Source of the DNA: Artemisia argyi
Taxonomy: Eukaryota > Streptophyta > Magnoliopsida > Asterales > Asteraceae
Length of the DNA: 64,000 nucleotides
Direction: 5' to 3'
NCBI GenBank assembly: GCA_030686995.1
Contig: CM060709.1
Coordinates: 271,859,913 to 271,923,912, forward strand
The translations under genes and the position numbers were made by a program. Positions 1 through 10,565 of the stretch are shown piece by piece. The notes under the pieces are model-generated. The model saw only the letters and a program-made list of their open reading frames with translations, did not search any database and was not told where the DNA came from. Position 1 is the first letter of the stretch. Each line of letters opens with the position of its first letter.

Positions 1-551
1 AATTGGGAGGAGCTTATCGATGTGGATATGATTCCGGATGACGATATCATTGATGTAGATACGATTATGGATGAACAGCTGGTTGATTGACATGTTTTTG
101 GATGAGGAGGTAGACGTTGCTAAATCACATCTTTGAGACTCATATTTAACAACTTTGCTTTTTTTTTTCTTTTTCTTTTTTCAGGTTGGTCATGAGGATA
201 TCATTGATGTAGATACGATTACGGATGAACAGCTGGTTGATACTGACATGGTTTTGGATGAGGAGGTAGAAGTTGCTACTTTGTATAAAATCACATCTTT
301 GAGACTCAAATTTAACAACTTTGCTTTTCTTTCTTTTTTTTTTCTTTGTTCAGGTTGGTCATGGTCTTGATCTAGATGAGCTATTTGATCTCGGAATCAC
401 AGATGAAGATATAATGCCAAATGGTGTTGGACCAAATATGCCCAATATCAATGCACAGAGGGAAAACTTGATTCACGTGTTAAATAGACACCATGTGTAC
501 AGCGTCCTGGATGGGAGCGACCTCATGGATGAGACTGATGACGAAGAATGA
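1..551 (+). CDS. 3' end of an acidic-protein gene with duplicated exon (partial)
   Basis: Only the 3' end lies in the window. Two exons are clear. Exon 185-265 follows a long pyrimidine tract and CAG and ends at GAG|GTAGAA. The last exon, 354-551, also follows a pyrimidine tract plus CAG and ends at TGA. They encode an Asp/Glu-rich stretch (GHEDIIDVDTITDEQ...) ending LMDETDDEE. A third, leftmost copy of the same exon (about 35-112) has lost two bases relative to exon 185-265, which creates an early TGA. The ~150-bp unit (exon plus short intron) is thus tandemly duplicated. The final codons are duplicated again after the stop (the ATGGATGAGACTGATGACGA block occurs at 525 and 552). I do not recognise the protein. 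The acidic, low-complexity tail suggests a nuclear protein, but this is inference. Confidence 0.5.
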
Positions 552-572
552 ATGGATGAGACTGATGACGAA

Positions 573-1407
573 CAATGAAATAAATGCTTAATTGTCTTTA
601 GAATCGTGTCTAAGATGTTTTGGATGTTTCGTTCATGTATTCTAGATTTCACTATAATTAAAAAAAAAAAAAAAAAGTGTTTAATAATTGTTAACAAGTT
701 GTCTTTAATCCAATACCAACAATCAATGCAATTATACAATGTCTGATTGCAAAAACACACCCATACTAAATATGACTTTTAATATTTCACATTTACTTTA
801 ATTTCAAAAAGATTATCATCATGCAAAACTTGATTAAGAGCCGGCGCAGATGTAACAAATATATAAAATAAACTTTACATACCAGTTTGTTGCTTTGTTG
901 AAATTATAAAGTTAACAAGGAAAGACCCACCATCGTCAGCTACAACCTCAGCTACAATCCATGTGCACTTCCAGTGTACTATACCAATCAAAAAACATAT
1001 TCAATAATAGATATACCATTGACATAAAAATCGTATGATAGACCATTGTCATTGTCAAGATAATTCGAAATACAAATTCCTTAACATTTTGTACAGATGA
1101 TAAATGTTATGCAGTTTTAAAGACCGTTGTCGTTGTCACAAAATTCATAATAAGAATTCCTAACAGTATGGAGTAGATTCTAAAGGCGTCACAAAACGAC
1201 AGATTGTAAAATTTAAATTTGCTATGCTATTCACAAAACTCACAAATCCCCAACAATATTATAGAAGTGTCCCATTTAACTATGTACAAGACAGAAAATT
1301 GGGAGTAGATTCAAAAGAGCAAAATAACAGATTGTGAAATTATAAACTTCGATGCTATTCAGAAAAACTCACAAATCGCCATAAATGTTATAAAGTGAAA
1401 TTTAAAG
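573..1407. other. AT-rich intergenic, nothing recognised
   Basis: AT-rich sequence with an A-run at 660-675 and two short degenerate direct repeats around 1195-1390 (containing 'gattgtgaaatt', 'actcacaaat'). No ORF with recognisable content. A minus-strand piece near 935-965 is open and ends at a GT-like donor, but it is too short to call. Confidence 0.4.
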
Positions 1408-1758
1408 AAATAAATGTGGCTACAAAAATCTTGACCAAGATAGTGATTAGTTAAGGAACTGTAACTGTTCCATTTATTTTGTTTGGCTAAAAATATGGAG
1501 AAGATTCAAAAGTGATGTTTCTAACATTGATAATCAAATAACTATCCCATAATTTTAGCAAAATTACCATCATATCAAATAACTATCCCATTCTAACATT
1601 GATAATCGAATTACTATCCCATAACATTAGCAAAATTACCATTAAATGTGACCATTTGAAGTACTATAAAACCCATTCCATGTTCAGCATTTTACTTCAT
1701 CTACTCACAGATCAGCAACCATAAATCAATAAATTTCATTTTTATAACAACAAACATG
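1408..1758 (+). promoter_or_regulatory. Promoter copy 1 of a duplicated promoter/5'UTR
   Basis: This ~350-bp block ends at an ATG and is repeated almost base for base at 4126-4543, also ending at an ATG. It contains three short direct repeats built on 'aacattgataatc.aat.actatccca' and a TATA-like 'actataaaaccc' near 1661-1672. The leader 'cagatcagcaaccataaatcaat' directly precedes the ATG. Conservation of the upstream block with different downstream sequence suggests a segmental duplication of a promoter. Confidence 0.55.
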
Positions 1759-1908
1759 GCCTCACCAATGACTGTTGAACACAATTATCCTGGAGATGAG
1801 CGGGTCATGGTTGAAACACACCACAACCAGCAACTGGGCTCAGAAAACAGTCATGTGATTGCTCCCACGAATGATACTATGATGGTTGATTCAAACCAGC
1901 ATGAAGAA
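1756..1908 (+). CDS. Candidate first exon, 51 codons, unknown protein
   Basis: An ATG directly after the duplicated leader opens 51 codons (MASPMTVEHNYPGDERV..., hydrophilic, His/Asn-rich). They end at a good donor, GAA|GTAAAT (1909). The reading frame continues past the donor for 39 codons of intron-like sequence. It lies upstream of the RPA1-like exons on the same strand and could be their first exon. However, splicing directly to the acceptor at 2607 would not keep frame, so an intermediate exon or a different partner is needed. No domain recognised. Confidence 0.35.
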
Positions 1909-2607
1909 GTAAATTTTCGAATCCCCATCTTCCCAAATTGTTGCCTGTCATGCCTGAAATATACCACATCTTTTATCAAAAAATATTTTTGCTTTATTTC
2001 ATCACTTGCTTTATTTCAGAAAAATTAAAAAGTTTTGTTTGATATATAATTTTCTTAAATTTCTTTTTCACAAACACGACCATCATGATTTCATAAAAAC
2101 TCATGATTTCACAACCTACACCGATACAACAAAACAAGTACATCTACAAAATATATAAACAAAATTATAGATCTAATACCTCCACTGTCACCGCCGCTTT
2201 GATCTCCGGAAAGTTGGACACCTTTAGATCTAACGAGATTTAGGGCTAAGTGGGTTGTGGCGTTCTTATGTGATTTTTTTATATAAAAAATAAATTGATT
2301 CCTATTGAAATTGTGTGTTTTTAGATTTGATTTGAGAAAAAATAAATTGATTCCTATTGAAATTGTGGTAAAGGTGTTCTTTTTTGATATCGGTAAGTTG
2401 TGTTTTTGTTTATCTTCATCTGAGTGGTTTAGGATGAGAGTTATACTCCATTTTTTTAATTTAATAATGCATGTATATTTTAAAGGTACAAATGGCTTCT
2501 GTTTTTTTTTAAGAAACATGTTTTTTTTTCTTTATTTTTCTTTACATAACTTTGTGTATACACATAATAAACAAAACATCTATGCATATAACTGATGGGT
2601 GCTTCAG
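1909..2607 (+). other. Probable intron between candidate exon 1 and the OB-fold exons
   Basis: Non-coding in appearance. It contains a ~45-bp direct duplication ('aaaataaattgattcctattgaaattgtg' at about 2288 and 2340) and T-rich runs. The minus-strand ORF across it is low complexity. Confidence 0.35.
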
Positions 2608-3741
2608 GATTGATAGCTTTCTTGAACTCTATCAAGTTTGGTTATGGTACCAAATTGATGTGGTTCGAGTCCAGTATGTCTGGAAGGACACCCAAGAAAA
2701 CAAGCTATATTTGTTTTTACTAGATAAACATGTAAGTTTCAAATACCATTTTCACTTTTAATTTAGATATATAAATTGGTTTCCTAGAATGATTTGGCTA
2801 ATACCACTTTGTATTTTAGAGAGACATAATTGCAACAATTGTACCACAACGCTTAATACATTTGTACGAGGGTCGAAGTCTTGCGGGTCGTGTGTTTTCA
2901 ATGAGATTTTTCCAAGTAGAGGTATGCGACCCGTACGATTATCCAAGGTTTGAACACTACACTTTTGTTCAAGCCAATCACGTGATTGATATAAACCAAA
3001 AAACACAACTTACCAAAATCACCAATGGAGAACACAACAACTTTGCCAAATACCCTATCATGCCTCACATTAAGATCCTTGTCGAAGATAAGACTCCACG
3101 AAGAATGATGACTGGTACATCTATATTTTCCGCTTAAAAAATTATTTGTATACATGTAAATCGTATTAACTAATCATATGAAAAAATATGTGTTAGATGT
3201 AATTGGAAAAGTCTCGAAAGGATATTTTATGGGATACTTACACCCTAATGGCGAAGTTGCCCTATTTTTACGTGACTGGTCATAAGTACACAATCACATA
3301 ATATTGTTGATTAAAATTTAAAACTTCATTTTATAATTCACTAACACACGTCTTTATCTCATTAGTGGCTCCGAAGTGCGGTTGATATTGAATCACTGTG
3401 CAACTTCTCACTTAGCAATGCTTGCCAGAGCAATAAAGGAGCAAGAAATAGTATACGCGTCACCAGTTAAACTTATACACCATGATACAGGCAAGTTATT
3501 CTGAGTTGAAAAATATACACACAATTTAATCATCTTACGATTTTAAATATTGTACTACTATGGTGGACTAATGTGTTTGATGTACTTTTTAGGTAACTAT
3601 TTGGAGTCTACACCTTTGACGGTGATTGAGTGTAACCCTGATATGGACGAAACAACATACATTGGACGTCTTCATATACCTCCTTTGATGATTGAAGAAT
3701 TTAACCCTGAGATGCTCGGACTTGAACGTCTCCATATATGA
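2608..3741 (+). CDS. RPA1-like OB-fold protein (DUF223-type), several exons
   Basis: Exons inferred from codon content and splice sites: about 2608-2731 (ends CAT|GTAAGT), 2820-3114 (in frame with the previous one; ends ACTG|GTACAT), 3197-about 3285, about 3366-3491, and about 3593-3741 (TGA). The first two join into an OB-fold-like stretch: VVRVQYVWKD...LFLLDKH, then RDIIATIVPQRLIHLYEGRS and FVQANHVIDI. This follows the pattern of plant RPA 70-kDa subunit B/D first-OB-fold (DUF223) proteins, in which single-strand DNA is bound. Exon 3 opens with DVIGKV, a common start of the next strand in RPA-like proteins. The ends of exon 3 and the start of exon 4 are uncertain: the reading frame there runs into TAA at 3283. 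The gene may therefore be decaying. RPA1-like genes are also carried by plant Helitrons; I saw no Helitron ends here. Confidence 0.5.
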
Positions 3742-4125
3742 AATATGAATAATGGTGAACGTCTCCTTTGATGACTGAAGAATTTCACGTCGTCATTTTC
3801 CTCTTCTTTTTTCTTTTTCTTTTTTTTGGTGTGTTTTTTGTTTTTGAAATCGTGGAGTTTCTTTTTATGGCCAATTATTGGCGAACGCATATTAGTAATA
3901 AAGATATTTCTGTGTGATTTTTGTTGTTTATTTATATGTTCCTTCGTTGGGCAAGGAGTTAGGATATTTAATTTGATACCCAATGTAGCAGCAAGCAAGG
4001 TTGCCATGCATATAATAATTCGTTTGTTAATTTGATACAAGCGCTGATAGATGTAGCCTTTTTTAAGTTGTAATTGGTCGAATATTTGGGATTAATATAC
4101 AAGTTAACATTTATGATGTACAAGG
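3742..4125 (+). other. 3' flank of the RPA1-like gene
   Basis: Contains an imperfect repeat of the end of the last exon ('cgtctcctttgatgactgaagaattt' at ~3761, compare ~3669-3705) and a T-rich tract at 3805-3845. No gene seen. Confidence 0.4.
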
Positions 4126-4543
4126 AATAAATGTGGCTACAAAAATCTTAGACCAAGATACTGATTAATCAAGGAATTGTATATGTTCCATATATTTTGT
4201 TTGGCTAAAAATATGGAGTAGATTCAAAAGTGATGTTTCTAACATTGATAATCAAATAACTATCCCATAATTTTAGCAAAATTACCATCATATCAAATAA
4301 CTATCCCATTCTAACATTGATAATCGAATTACTATCCCATAACTTTAGCAAAATTACTAACATTGAATATCAAATAAGTATCCTAAATTTTTAGCAAAAT
4401 TACCATTAAATGTGAGCATTTGAAGTACTATAAAACCCATTCCATGTTCAGCATTTTACTTCATCTACTTTTCTAAAACCTCATTATAAGTACTCACAGA
4501 TCAGCAACCATAAATCAATACATTTCTTTTTATAACAAACATG
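4126..4543 (+). promoter_or_regulatory. Promoter copy 2 of the duplicated promoter/5'UTR
   Basis: Near-identical to 1408-1758. It has one extra 'aacattga.aatcaaataa' repeat unit and an insertion ('ttttctaaaacctcattataagta') before the conserved leader 'cagatcagcaaccataaatcaat'. It ends at the ATG of 'atggatatagggaaag'. Confidence 0.55.
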
Positions 4544-4962
4544 GATATAGGGAAAGGTATGTCTACTCTGTACAACAACTGTCATTATAACCTTATATTG
4601 GTTTTTAAAAAAGTTGTTACGCTCATAATAGTTAGATATCCGTTAACCTGTTGCTGTAGAAAGAAAGTGACTATCCAATCAAGAACGTTATAGACGGAAA
4701 AAGGCGAAGAACAATGACATACAAACTTCAAATGGTGAAGGAAATAGCCAATCTACTATAGTTACTACAAATATCACTCCATCGGATACGACTCAAGCAC
4801 AAATCATTATAGATAAAGGTTTGTCTACGATATACAACAAGAAGACCATAAACATATTGTTGTCCTAAAACCTAAATGTTATCCTAAAACCTATTGTTGT
4901 AGAAAGAAAGAGACAATACAATCGATAGTATTACGCACGGACAAAATAGAAGACCTTAAACA
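4541..4962 (+). pseudogene. Degenerate short gene after promoter copy 2
   Basis: ATG GAT ATA GGG AAA G|GTATGT gives a five-codon first exon. Two further exon-like blocks start after near-identical acceptors ('tgctgtag' at 4661, 'tgttgtag' at 4902). Both begin AAAGAAAG and would encode basic ERK(R)-type sequence. Block 1 (4662-4818) has a TGA early but is then open (Asn/Thr/Ser-rich, ending DK|GTTTGT). Block 2 has TAG stops. The basic N-terminus followed by a polar linker resembles the start of many plant PIF1-helicase/Helitron-type ORFs, but nothing diagnostic remains. The gene is cut at 4963 by an LTR fragment. Confidence 0.35.
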
Positions 4963-5018
4963 TACCTGGTGGGGGTTGTAAGCTTCTCGAGATCCCTCGA
5001 GAGGTAAAGCCTGGTGCG
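4963..5018 (+). mobile_element. Family A LTR 3'-end fragment (continues at 6433-6446)
   Basis: Matches the last ~70 bp of the family A LTR (cctggtgggggttgtaagct...cctggtgcg). It is interrupted by the solo LTR 5019-6427, and the missing terminal bases (attcccacgtatca) resume at 6433-6446. This proves that the younger LTR inserted into an older family member. Confidence 0.85.
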
Positions 5019-6427
5019 TGATGAGGCGAAAAATGATCCATTTTTAGAGGGTCATTTAAGCCGAAATTTGAATTTATTTGATCAAATATTGCCCTAAATC
5101 GTTCGTTTTGTGATTTTAGGTACTTTAGGAGTGAATTCTGGAAAAGGAAGCATTTTGGATGTTTTTGGAGCATAAAAGTAAAGAAAACAGCAAAGTCTTA
5201 ATTTTCCTTGCTGGGAACAGTACCTGACGGCGTCAAGAGGAATTTTATGACGGCGTCAAGAGCAATTTTGGTGATGGCCCAGAGAAAACGTGACGGCATC
5301 AGAACATGGCTGTCAAGAGTAAATGTGGTGACGGCCCAGAACAAGATTACACATGACGGTGTTAGATCTGGATCTAGGCAATCCGAGAATATTTTTGGCG
5401 GCAGGTTGACGGCGTCAGAAGTTTCTTCTTGACGCCGTCACCTTAGAAAAGCTATATATAGTTTTTTTAATTTTCATTCTAAGAGAGGAGAATTTTAGGG
5501 TCGAACTTAATAAACCCTAACAAGACTTTTACAGTATTTTCAAGGGTTTTCACCCCTTGAAACCCTTCATGTTTAATTGAGATAAGTATCCTTTCAATTC
5601 ATTCAATATGTCTATGTGTTGTTTGAATATATCTTACGCTTGTCTTAATTTTAACATGTTAGGCTAGATCTCTTGTGTGTTTGCTTAGATGCAATGAAAC
5701 CTAAATTTTGATTATAGGTTGATTGCTTGTTTATAGTTGTAATGGATGAATGATTTCAATGTTAGGCTTAAGAAAACTGGCAGATCTCCATTGTGTAACT
5801 TTCTTTAACGTCTTAAGAAACATGAACCGATGTGTACTAGGTTTTTATGGTTGTATTTAATGCATGAGCGAATTCTAGTGATCCCATGTTAGGAGCTTCT
5901 TGCAGGCTCGACATAGGAGTGAAGTAGGAGCTTATAGAATTGGGGAAGTAAGTACGCCACCCCATGATTGGTATTAAGGAATATAACCCATCATCCACGC
6001 AACTGTAACAAACAATTAACCTGTAAAAGATATCTAGGGAGTAGTGAAATCTAAGTAAACACAATTCTCCCATATATTGTTCACACCACTAGTTTAATTA
6101 GCTTATTTTCATTTCTATTATTTAATTTTGATTGCATCTTTAGTTATTGGGTTAGTTGACTAGTAACTAATTCCGCTCACTCTTCCAAAAACCGAGATTT
6201 TTACTTGCTTTTATAAAATATAAAAATACAAAAAGAATCACCCCTCACCTCTAGACCTAGTTTTTTAGGCTCTCTAATCCTAGCGACACTATTCCTGAGT
6301 TGAACAATCAATCCCCCGGTACTTGTCACTATACTATACTACAACGATCAGGTACACTGCCTGGTGGGGGTTGTAAGCTTCTCGAGATCCCTCGAGAGAT
6401 AAAGCCTGGTGCAATTCCCACGCATCA
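5019..6427 (+). mobile_element. Solo LTR, retrotransposon family A
   Basis: 1409 bp beginning TGATGAGGCG and ending ...CGCATCA, flanked by the 5-bp target duplication GTGCG (5014-5018 and 6428-6432). It aligns along its length with the LTRs of the complete element at 7623-15423. No internal region is attached, so it is a solo LTR left by LTR-LTR recombination. It carries the palindrome cluster (5226-5441) and a TATA box (5451-5460). The ORF at 5208-5432 inside it is not protein-coding. Confidence 0.9.
5226..5460 (+). promoter_or_regulatory. Palindrome cluster TGACG-S-CGTCA plus TATA in family A solo LTR
   Basis: Two perfect TGACGGCGTCA copies near 5227-5260, degenerate copies between, then TGACGGCGTCA at ~5407 and TGACGCCGTCA at ~5430. 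About 10 bp later comes TATATATA. TGACG/CGTCA are half-sites of bZIP (TGA/CREB-like) factors; here they are spaced by one base. Confidence 0.65.
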
Positions 6428-6432
6428 GTGCG

Positions 6433-6446
6433 ATTCCCACGTATCA
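6433..6446 (+). mobile_element. Terminal 14 bp of the interrupted family A LTR fragment
   Basis: attcccacgtatca, the exact LTR terminus that follows GTGCG in intact copies. It completes the fragment at 4963-5018. Confidence 0.8.
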
Positions 6447-6658
6447 GAATCTATCTTAGAGGCAATAGTGAGGAATTTATCCTAAAGGCAATTCGGGGAA
6501 TCTAACCTAAAGGCAAGTCAGGAATCTTAACTTAAAGGCAAGTCGGGAGTTTAAAGGCAAGTTTGGGGATTCTAGTGGCACGGAGGACTTTTTGAAAAAG
6601 TGGTTATAGTTTAGGAAAAATCCTTTTGTTCTCTATAACCAAGGCTCTTGTACTAATC
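6447..6658 (-). mobile_element. 5' leader and primer-binding site of minus-strand element C
   Basis: Directly left of the LTR that starts at 6659. Read on the minus strand, the sequence after the LTR end (..GGTGTTACA) is gattagtacaagagcc. This matches most of the tRNA-iMet primer-binding consensus TGGTATCAGAGCC in its 3' part, so it is probably a decayed PBS. The leader holds about four imperfect ~25-bp repeats containing 'taaaggcaagtcggga' (6485-6570). It is truncated at 6446. Confidence 0.5.
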
Positions 6659-7555
6659 TGTAACACCCCCATTTTCATAGATCGCAACGGATTTAGTGTT
6701 TGGGGTATTACTTCATGAAAACAAAGACAAGATAATAGAAAACAACTTGAAAAGAGAAGTTTTTGAAAAAGGTGTTATCATTCATTTATTCATCTTACCA
6801 AAAGAGAGGTCCCTTAAGATACGTTTTAAGGCAAAAACAGATGAATGATAACTATTCTGGACGTCCTCATGTCCGGTACTTCTCCATGCAGGGTTCCTAA
6901 AGAGCTCAATTACCTAGGATAACATGCTTAAAGAGTTAACACGAATGTTGAGTGAGAGTCATAGGTTTAAGTAGATAGGGTGTGTGAATACAAGTTCCAC
7001 ATGGTTCAGCTTAAACCCTATGTGTGGAAAAGTTTAGAGATAGCGGGTATATTGCACTAAGCTCATGAATCACACGTTAACGGTCCAGATCATGGGGTCT
7101 GCAGACCATACCAGGATGGGACAGAGAGAAAGGATAACTTGCCAAAGTTAATCCTTTAGAGGGTATAATTATAATACTTATTGGTACCCTCCAGAGAGAG
7201 GTAGTACCAACGGGAGTTGTCAAACTCCAATAGATCTATCAATTATATTCGCGTTCACTTGTGTAAAATATCACAAGCGATTAGATTCATGAATTTTGTT
7301 ATATAGGGGTGGCAGATAGTTTACTTGTGCAACAACCAAAGAAAAAAGCTTGCATTCGATTTAAATCATGTATCCCCCTCATAAGGTTGTAAAGCATTTA
7401 AAAGTGAGGCTATGAAAACTCACCTAGGTCAAAGGTAAGTAGGGTAGGGTTTAGACAGTTCACTCACGTATCCTGAGGTAGGGTAGGTGTGTATGTGTAT
7501 ATGTCAAGTCTTACTCTAAGTTTTTAAGTAATCACTCTTAAGGTTTCTAGATATA

Positions 7556-7622
7556 ACATAACACCGTTCGGGTCATCATATTTCAGAACTATAAGACTCC
7601 TCACATGAAGCTCCCTACTATT
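7556..7622. repeat. First of three ~90-bp tandem repeats in LTR C (continues 15424-15680)
   Basis: The unit 'aacataacaccgttcggg..atcat..ttcag' ... 'ctcctcacatgaagctccc' occurs at 7556-7622 (continuing after the insertion at 15424), about 15441-15530 and about 15538-15690. Element A inserted into the first unit. Confidence 0.7.
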
Positions 7623-9066
7623 TGATGAGGCGAAAAATGAACCGTTTTTAGGGGGTTATTTTTGCCCGGATTTGAATTTATTTGATCAAATATTGCCCTA
7701 AATCGTTCCTTTTGTCATTTTAGGTACTTTTGGAGTGAAATTTGGAAAAGGAAGCATTTTGGATGTTTTTGGAGCATAGAAGTGAAGAAAATGGCAAAGT
7801 CTTAATTTTCCTTGCTAGGAACAGTACCTGATGGCGTCACAAGATTCTTAATGATGGCGTCAAGAGTAATACAAGAGGTGGAAGTAGATGGTGCACATGA
7901 CGATCCAGAAAGTTTTATACTAAGGACATGACGGCATCACCTAAGGCCGTCATGGTCCAAATGTTAGTGACGGCCCAAAGCAACTTTACACATGACGGCG
8001 TCAAAAGTCGATCTAGACAATCCGATTTCATTATGGACGGCGAGTTGACTGCGTCAGAATTTCCTTCTTGACGCCGTCACCCTGTAAAATCTATATATAT
8101 TTTTGCAATTTTCATTCATTAGAGTGTAACTTTTAGGGTGTAACTTTGGAGAGAAACCCTAGTCTGATTTTCACAGCTCTTTCAAGGGTTTTTACCCTTT
8201 GAAACCTCTTATGTTCAATTGAGATAAGTACTCTTTCAATTCAATCAATATGTCTATGTGTTGCTTGAATATATCTTACACTTGTCTTCAATTTAACATG
8301 CTTGGCTAGATCTCTTGTGTGTTTGCTTAGATGTAGTGAAACCTAGATGTTAATTATGGGTTGATTGTTTGTTTATAGTTGTTACGGATGATTGTATTCG
8401 ATGTTAGGCTTAAGAAATTGGCAGACTTCCATTGGTAAAATGCTTAAACGTCTTAAGAAACATGATCAGAGGTGTACTATGATTTTTGGTTGTATTTAAT
8501 GCATAGGAGAATTGTAATGATCCCATGTTAGGAGCTTCTAACGGCTCGACATAGGAGTGAAGTAGGATCCTCTAGAGTTAGGGAATATTGTACACGGCCC
8601 TACGACTAGTGTTAAGGAATACGACCCGTCATCCATGCAATTGTAACAAACTATCAACCTGTAAAAGATATCTAGGGAGTAATGAATCCTAAGTAAACAC
8701 AACTTTCCCTCTCATTGTTTACACCACATTAGTAATTAGCTTTATTTTCATTTCTGTTATTTTATTTTGATTGCATCTTTAGTTATTGGGTTAGTTGGCT
8801 AGCAACTAATTTCCGCCCACTCTTCCAAAAACCCGAGATTTTATTTGCTTTTATAAAATATAAAAATACAAAAATAATCATCCCTCACCTCTAGACCTAG
8901 TTTTTAGGCTTTCTAATCCTAGCGACAGTATTCCTGGGTTGAACGATCAATCCCCCGGTACTTGTCACTATACTATACTACAATGATCAAGCACACTTCC
9001 TGGTGGGGGTTGTAAGCATCTCGAGATCACTCGAGCGGTAAAGCCTGGTGCGATTCCCAAGTATCA
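7623..9066 (+). repeat. 5' LTR of element A
   Basis: Begins TGATGAGGCG and ends CCCAAGTATCA. Contains the palindrome cluster (7828-8081) and a TATA box (8091-8100). Differences from the 3' LTR inside the palindromes are mostly CG to TG or CA changes. Confidence 0.9.
7828..8100 (+). promoter_or_regulatory. Palindrome cluster and TATA in the 5' LTR of A
   Basis: About eight intact or decayed TGACG-S-CGTCA motifs, the last (TGACGCCGTCA, ~8069) just upstream of ctatatatat. Several read TGATGGCGTCA or TGACGGCATCA where the 3' LTR still has TGACGGCGTCA. Confidence 0.65.
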
Positions 9067-9090
9067 AGTTTTTTGCGCCGCAGCTCGGGG
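9067..9090 (+). other. Primer-binding site of element A (degenerate)
   Basis: tttttgcgccgcagctcgggg resembles the common plant tRNA-Asp-type PBS TGGCGCCGTTGCCGGGG with several mismatches, in the expected place right after the 5' LTR. Confidence 0.5.
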
Positions 9091-9231
9091 AATAGTTATT
9101 GTCTAGGTTAAGATTTCTTTTTATTAGGTCTACTTGCTAGATTCCTTAATAGCAAGGTTTTATTTTTTAGGTTTTCTTTAGTCTATCTTATTTCTTCGTA
9201 TATTTGTTCATAATCTTTACCATCCGACATC

Positions 9232-10565
9232 ATGGAAGGCGGTAACATCTTTGAACCCATCAACCCGCCGCAACAAAACCACCACAAAACCCACCACTAG
9301 CAAACCAACCTCTTTGGCCCTGAACCTTAGGAGAGTATTCCCGTCCTAGCCACCAAGGCTATCGAAAAAATATTGAGCTCACTCAAGGAGCCAATGTGCC
9401 CCCCCCCCCCTTGCGATCCGACACCATCTGGTTGGTGCAAAGCGGATGTGCATTCCATGGACTTCATTCCGAAGATCCTAACCAACATCTCAAGGATTTC
9501 CTTAAAATCGTAGATTCTATAGACCTTGATGTCACAACTAGAGAGTCGACCCGATTACGCCTATTCCAATTCTCTCTACGTGATCAAGCTAGTCAATGGC
9601 TTGAACGTTTACCCACGGGATCCATCACCTCATGGGATGATCTCACCACTCGTTTCCTTGCTCAATTTTTCCCACCGGGGAGAACTACCAAGCTTAGAAA
9701 TGATATCTTGATATTCCAAAAACGTCAAGGTGAAACTCTATATGAAGCTTGGACTCGTTTCAAGGACTTACTCCAAAAAGTCCCTCATCATGGCATAGAT
9801 CTTTGGCTCCAAGTCCAAATCTTCTATGACTATATCGATCTCTCCACAAGGCGAACCATTGACCAATCGGCCGGTGGCAAGCTACATGATCTAAGTGCAG
9901 AAGAATCATGAGAACTCATAGAAGATCTTGCTCTCTATGACAACGAAAGTTAGAATGATCCCCGTGATTTGAACAAAACGGTCAAGGCAATATCCTTGCC
10001 TTCGAACAATTCTAGCACTCCCGACCGTAGGATCATGGAACATAAGGACCAAGTTAAGTTTCTCATGAAATCTTACGAAGCTCCTAAGCCTTCAAGCCAA
10101 GTGAACAAAATCACTTCTTCAGGCGAATTATGTAGTGGTCCCCATGACACTCGTGATTGCGTGGAACTCCCCGGACAAGCTTTTGCGGACTACGCATCCT
10201 CGCGTATCGACGAAGCGGGAGACAAGTGTTACACTTTCAAACCCGAGCCAAACCCTTACGGTGATTCCTACAATCCTTCTTGGAAAAATCACCCAAATCT
10301 TAGGTGGAAACAAAACCAAAACGTGCCCCAAAACAATTCTTCCAATCCACCTAATCGTTACCAACCAAACGGTCCACCCTCTAACCGTACTTTCAACAAC
10401 AATCCTTCCAACAACTATGGTAGTACCAACAATCTTGAAGGATTGATGTCCAAGTTTATGGCATCTCAAGAAGCTTGGATAGCTAAGTTTGAAACCGAAT
10501 TTAATCAACAACAAACGGAGATGACCAATAAGATTGACAACTTGTTGAAAGCCCTCAACAACTAA
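9232..10565 (+). pseudogene. gag of element A, disrupted
   Basis: Capsid-type gag for particle assembly. The start MEGGNIFEPINPP (ATG 9232) meets TAG at 9298. The downstream frame is shifted, with a run of 12 C at 9399-9410 in between. The main gag domain (about 9420-9905) contains SQWLERLPTGSITSWDDL, FPPGRTTKLRNDI and LYEAWTRFKDLLQKVPHHG, the standard retrotransposon_gag pattern. TGA (9909) and TAG (9951) interrupt it. The next open part (9969-10565) has a knuckle-like ELCSGPHDTRDC, then an Asn/Pro-rich tail and a terminal heptad-like stretch. It ends at TAA 10563. Not functional as it stands. Confidence 0.8.

Noticed and set aside
3672..4040. Minus-strand 122-codon ORF
   Set aside because: Lys-rich segment comes from a T-rich tract; it overlaps the last exon of the RPA1-like gene in antisense.
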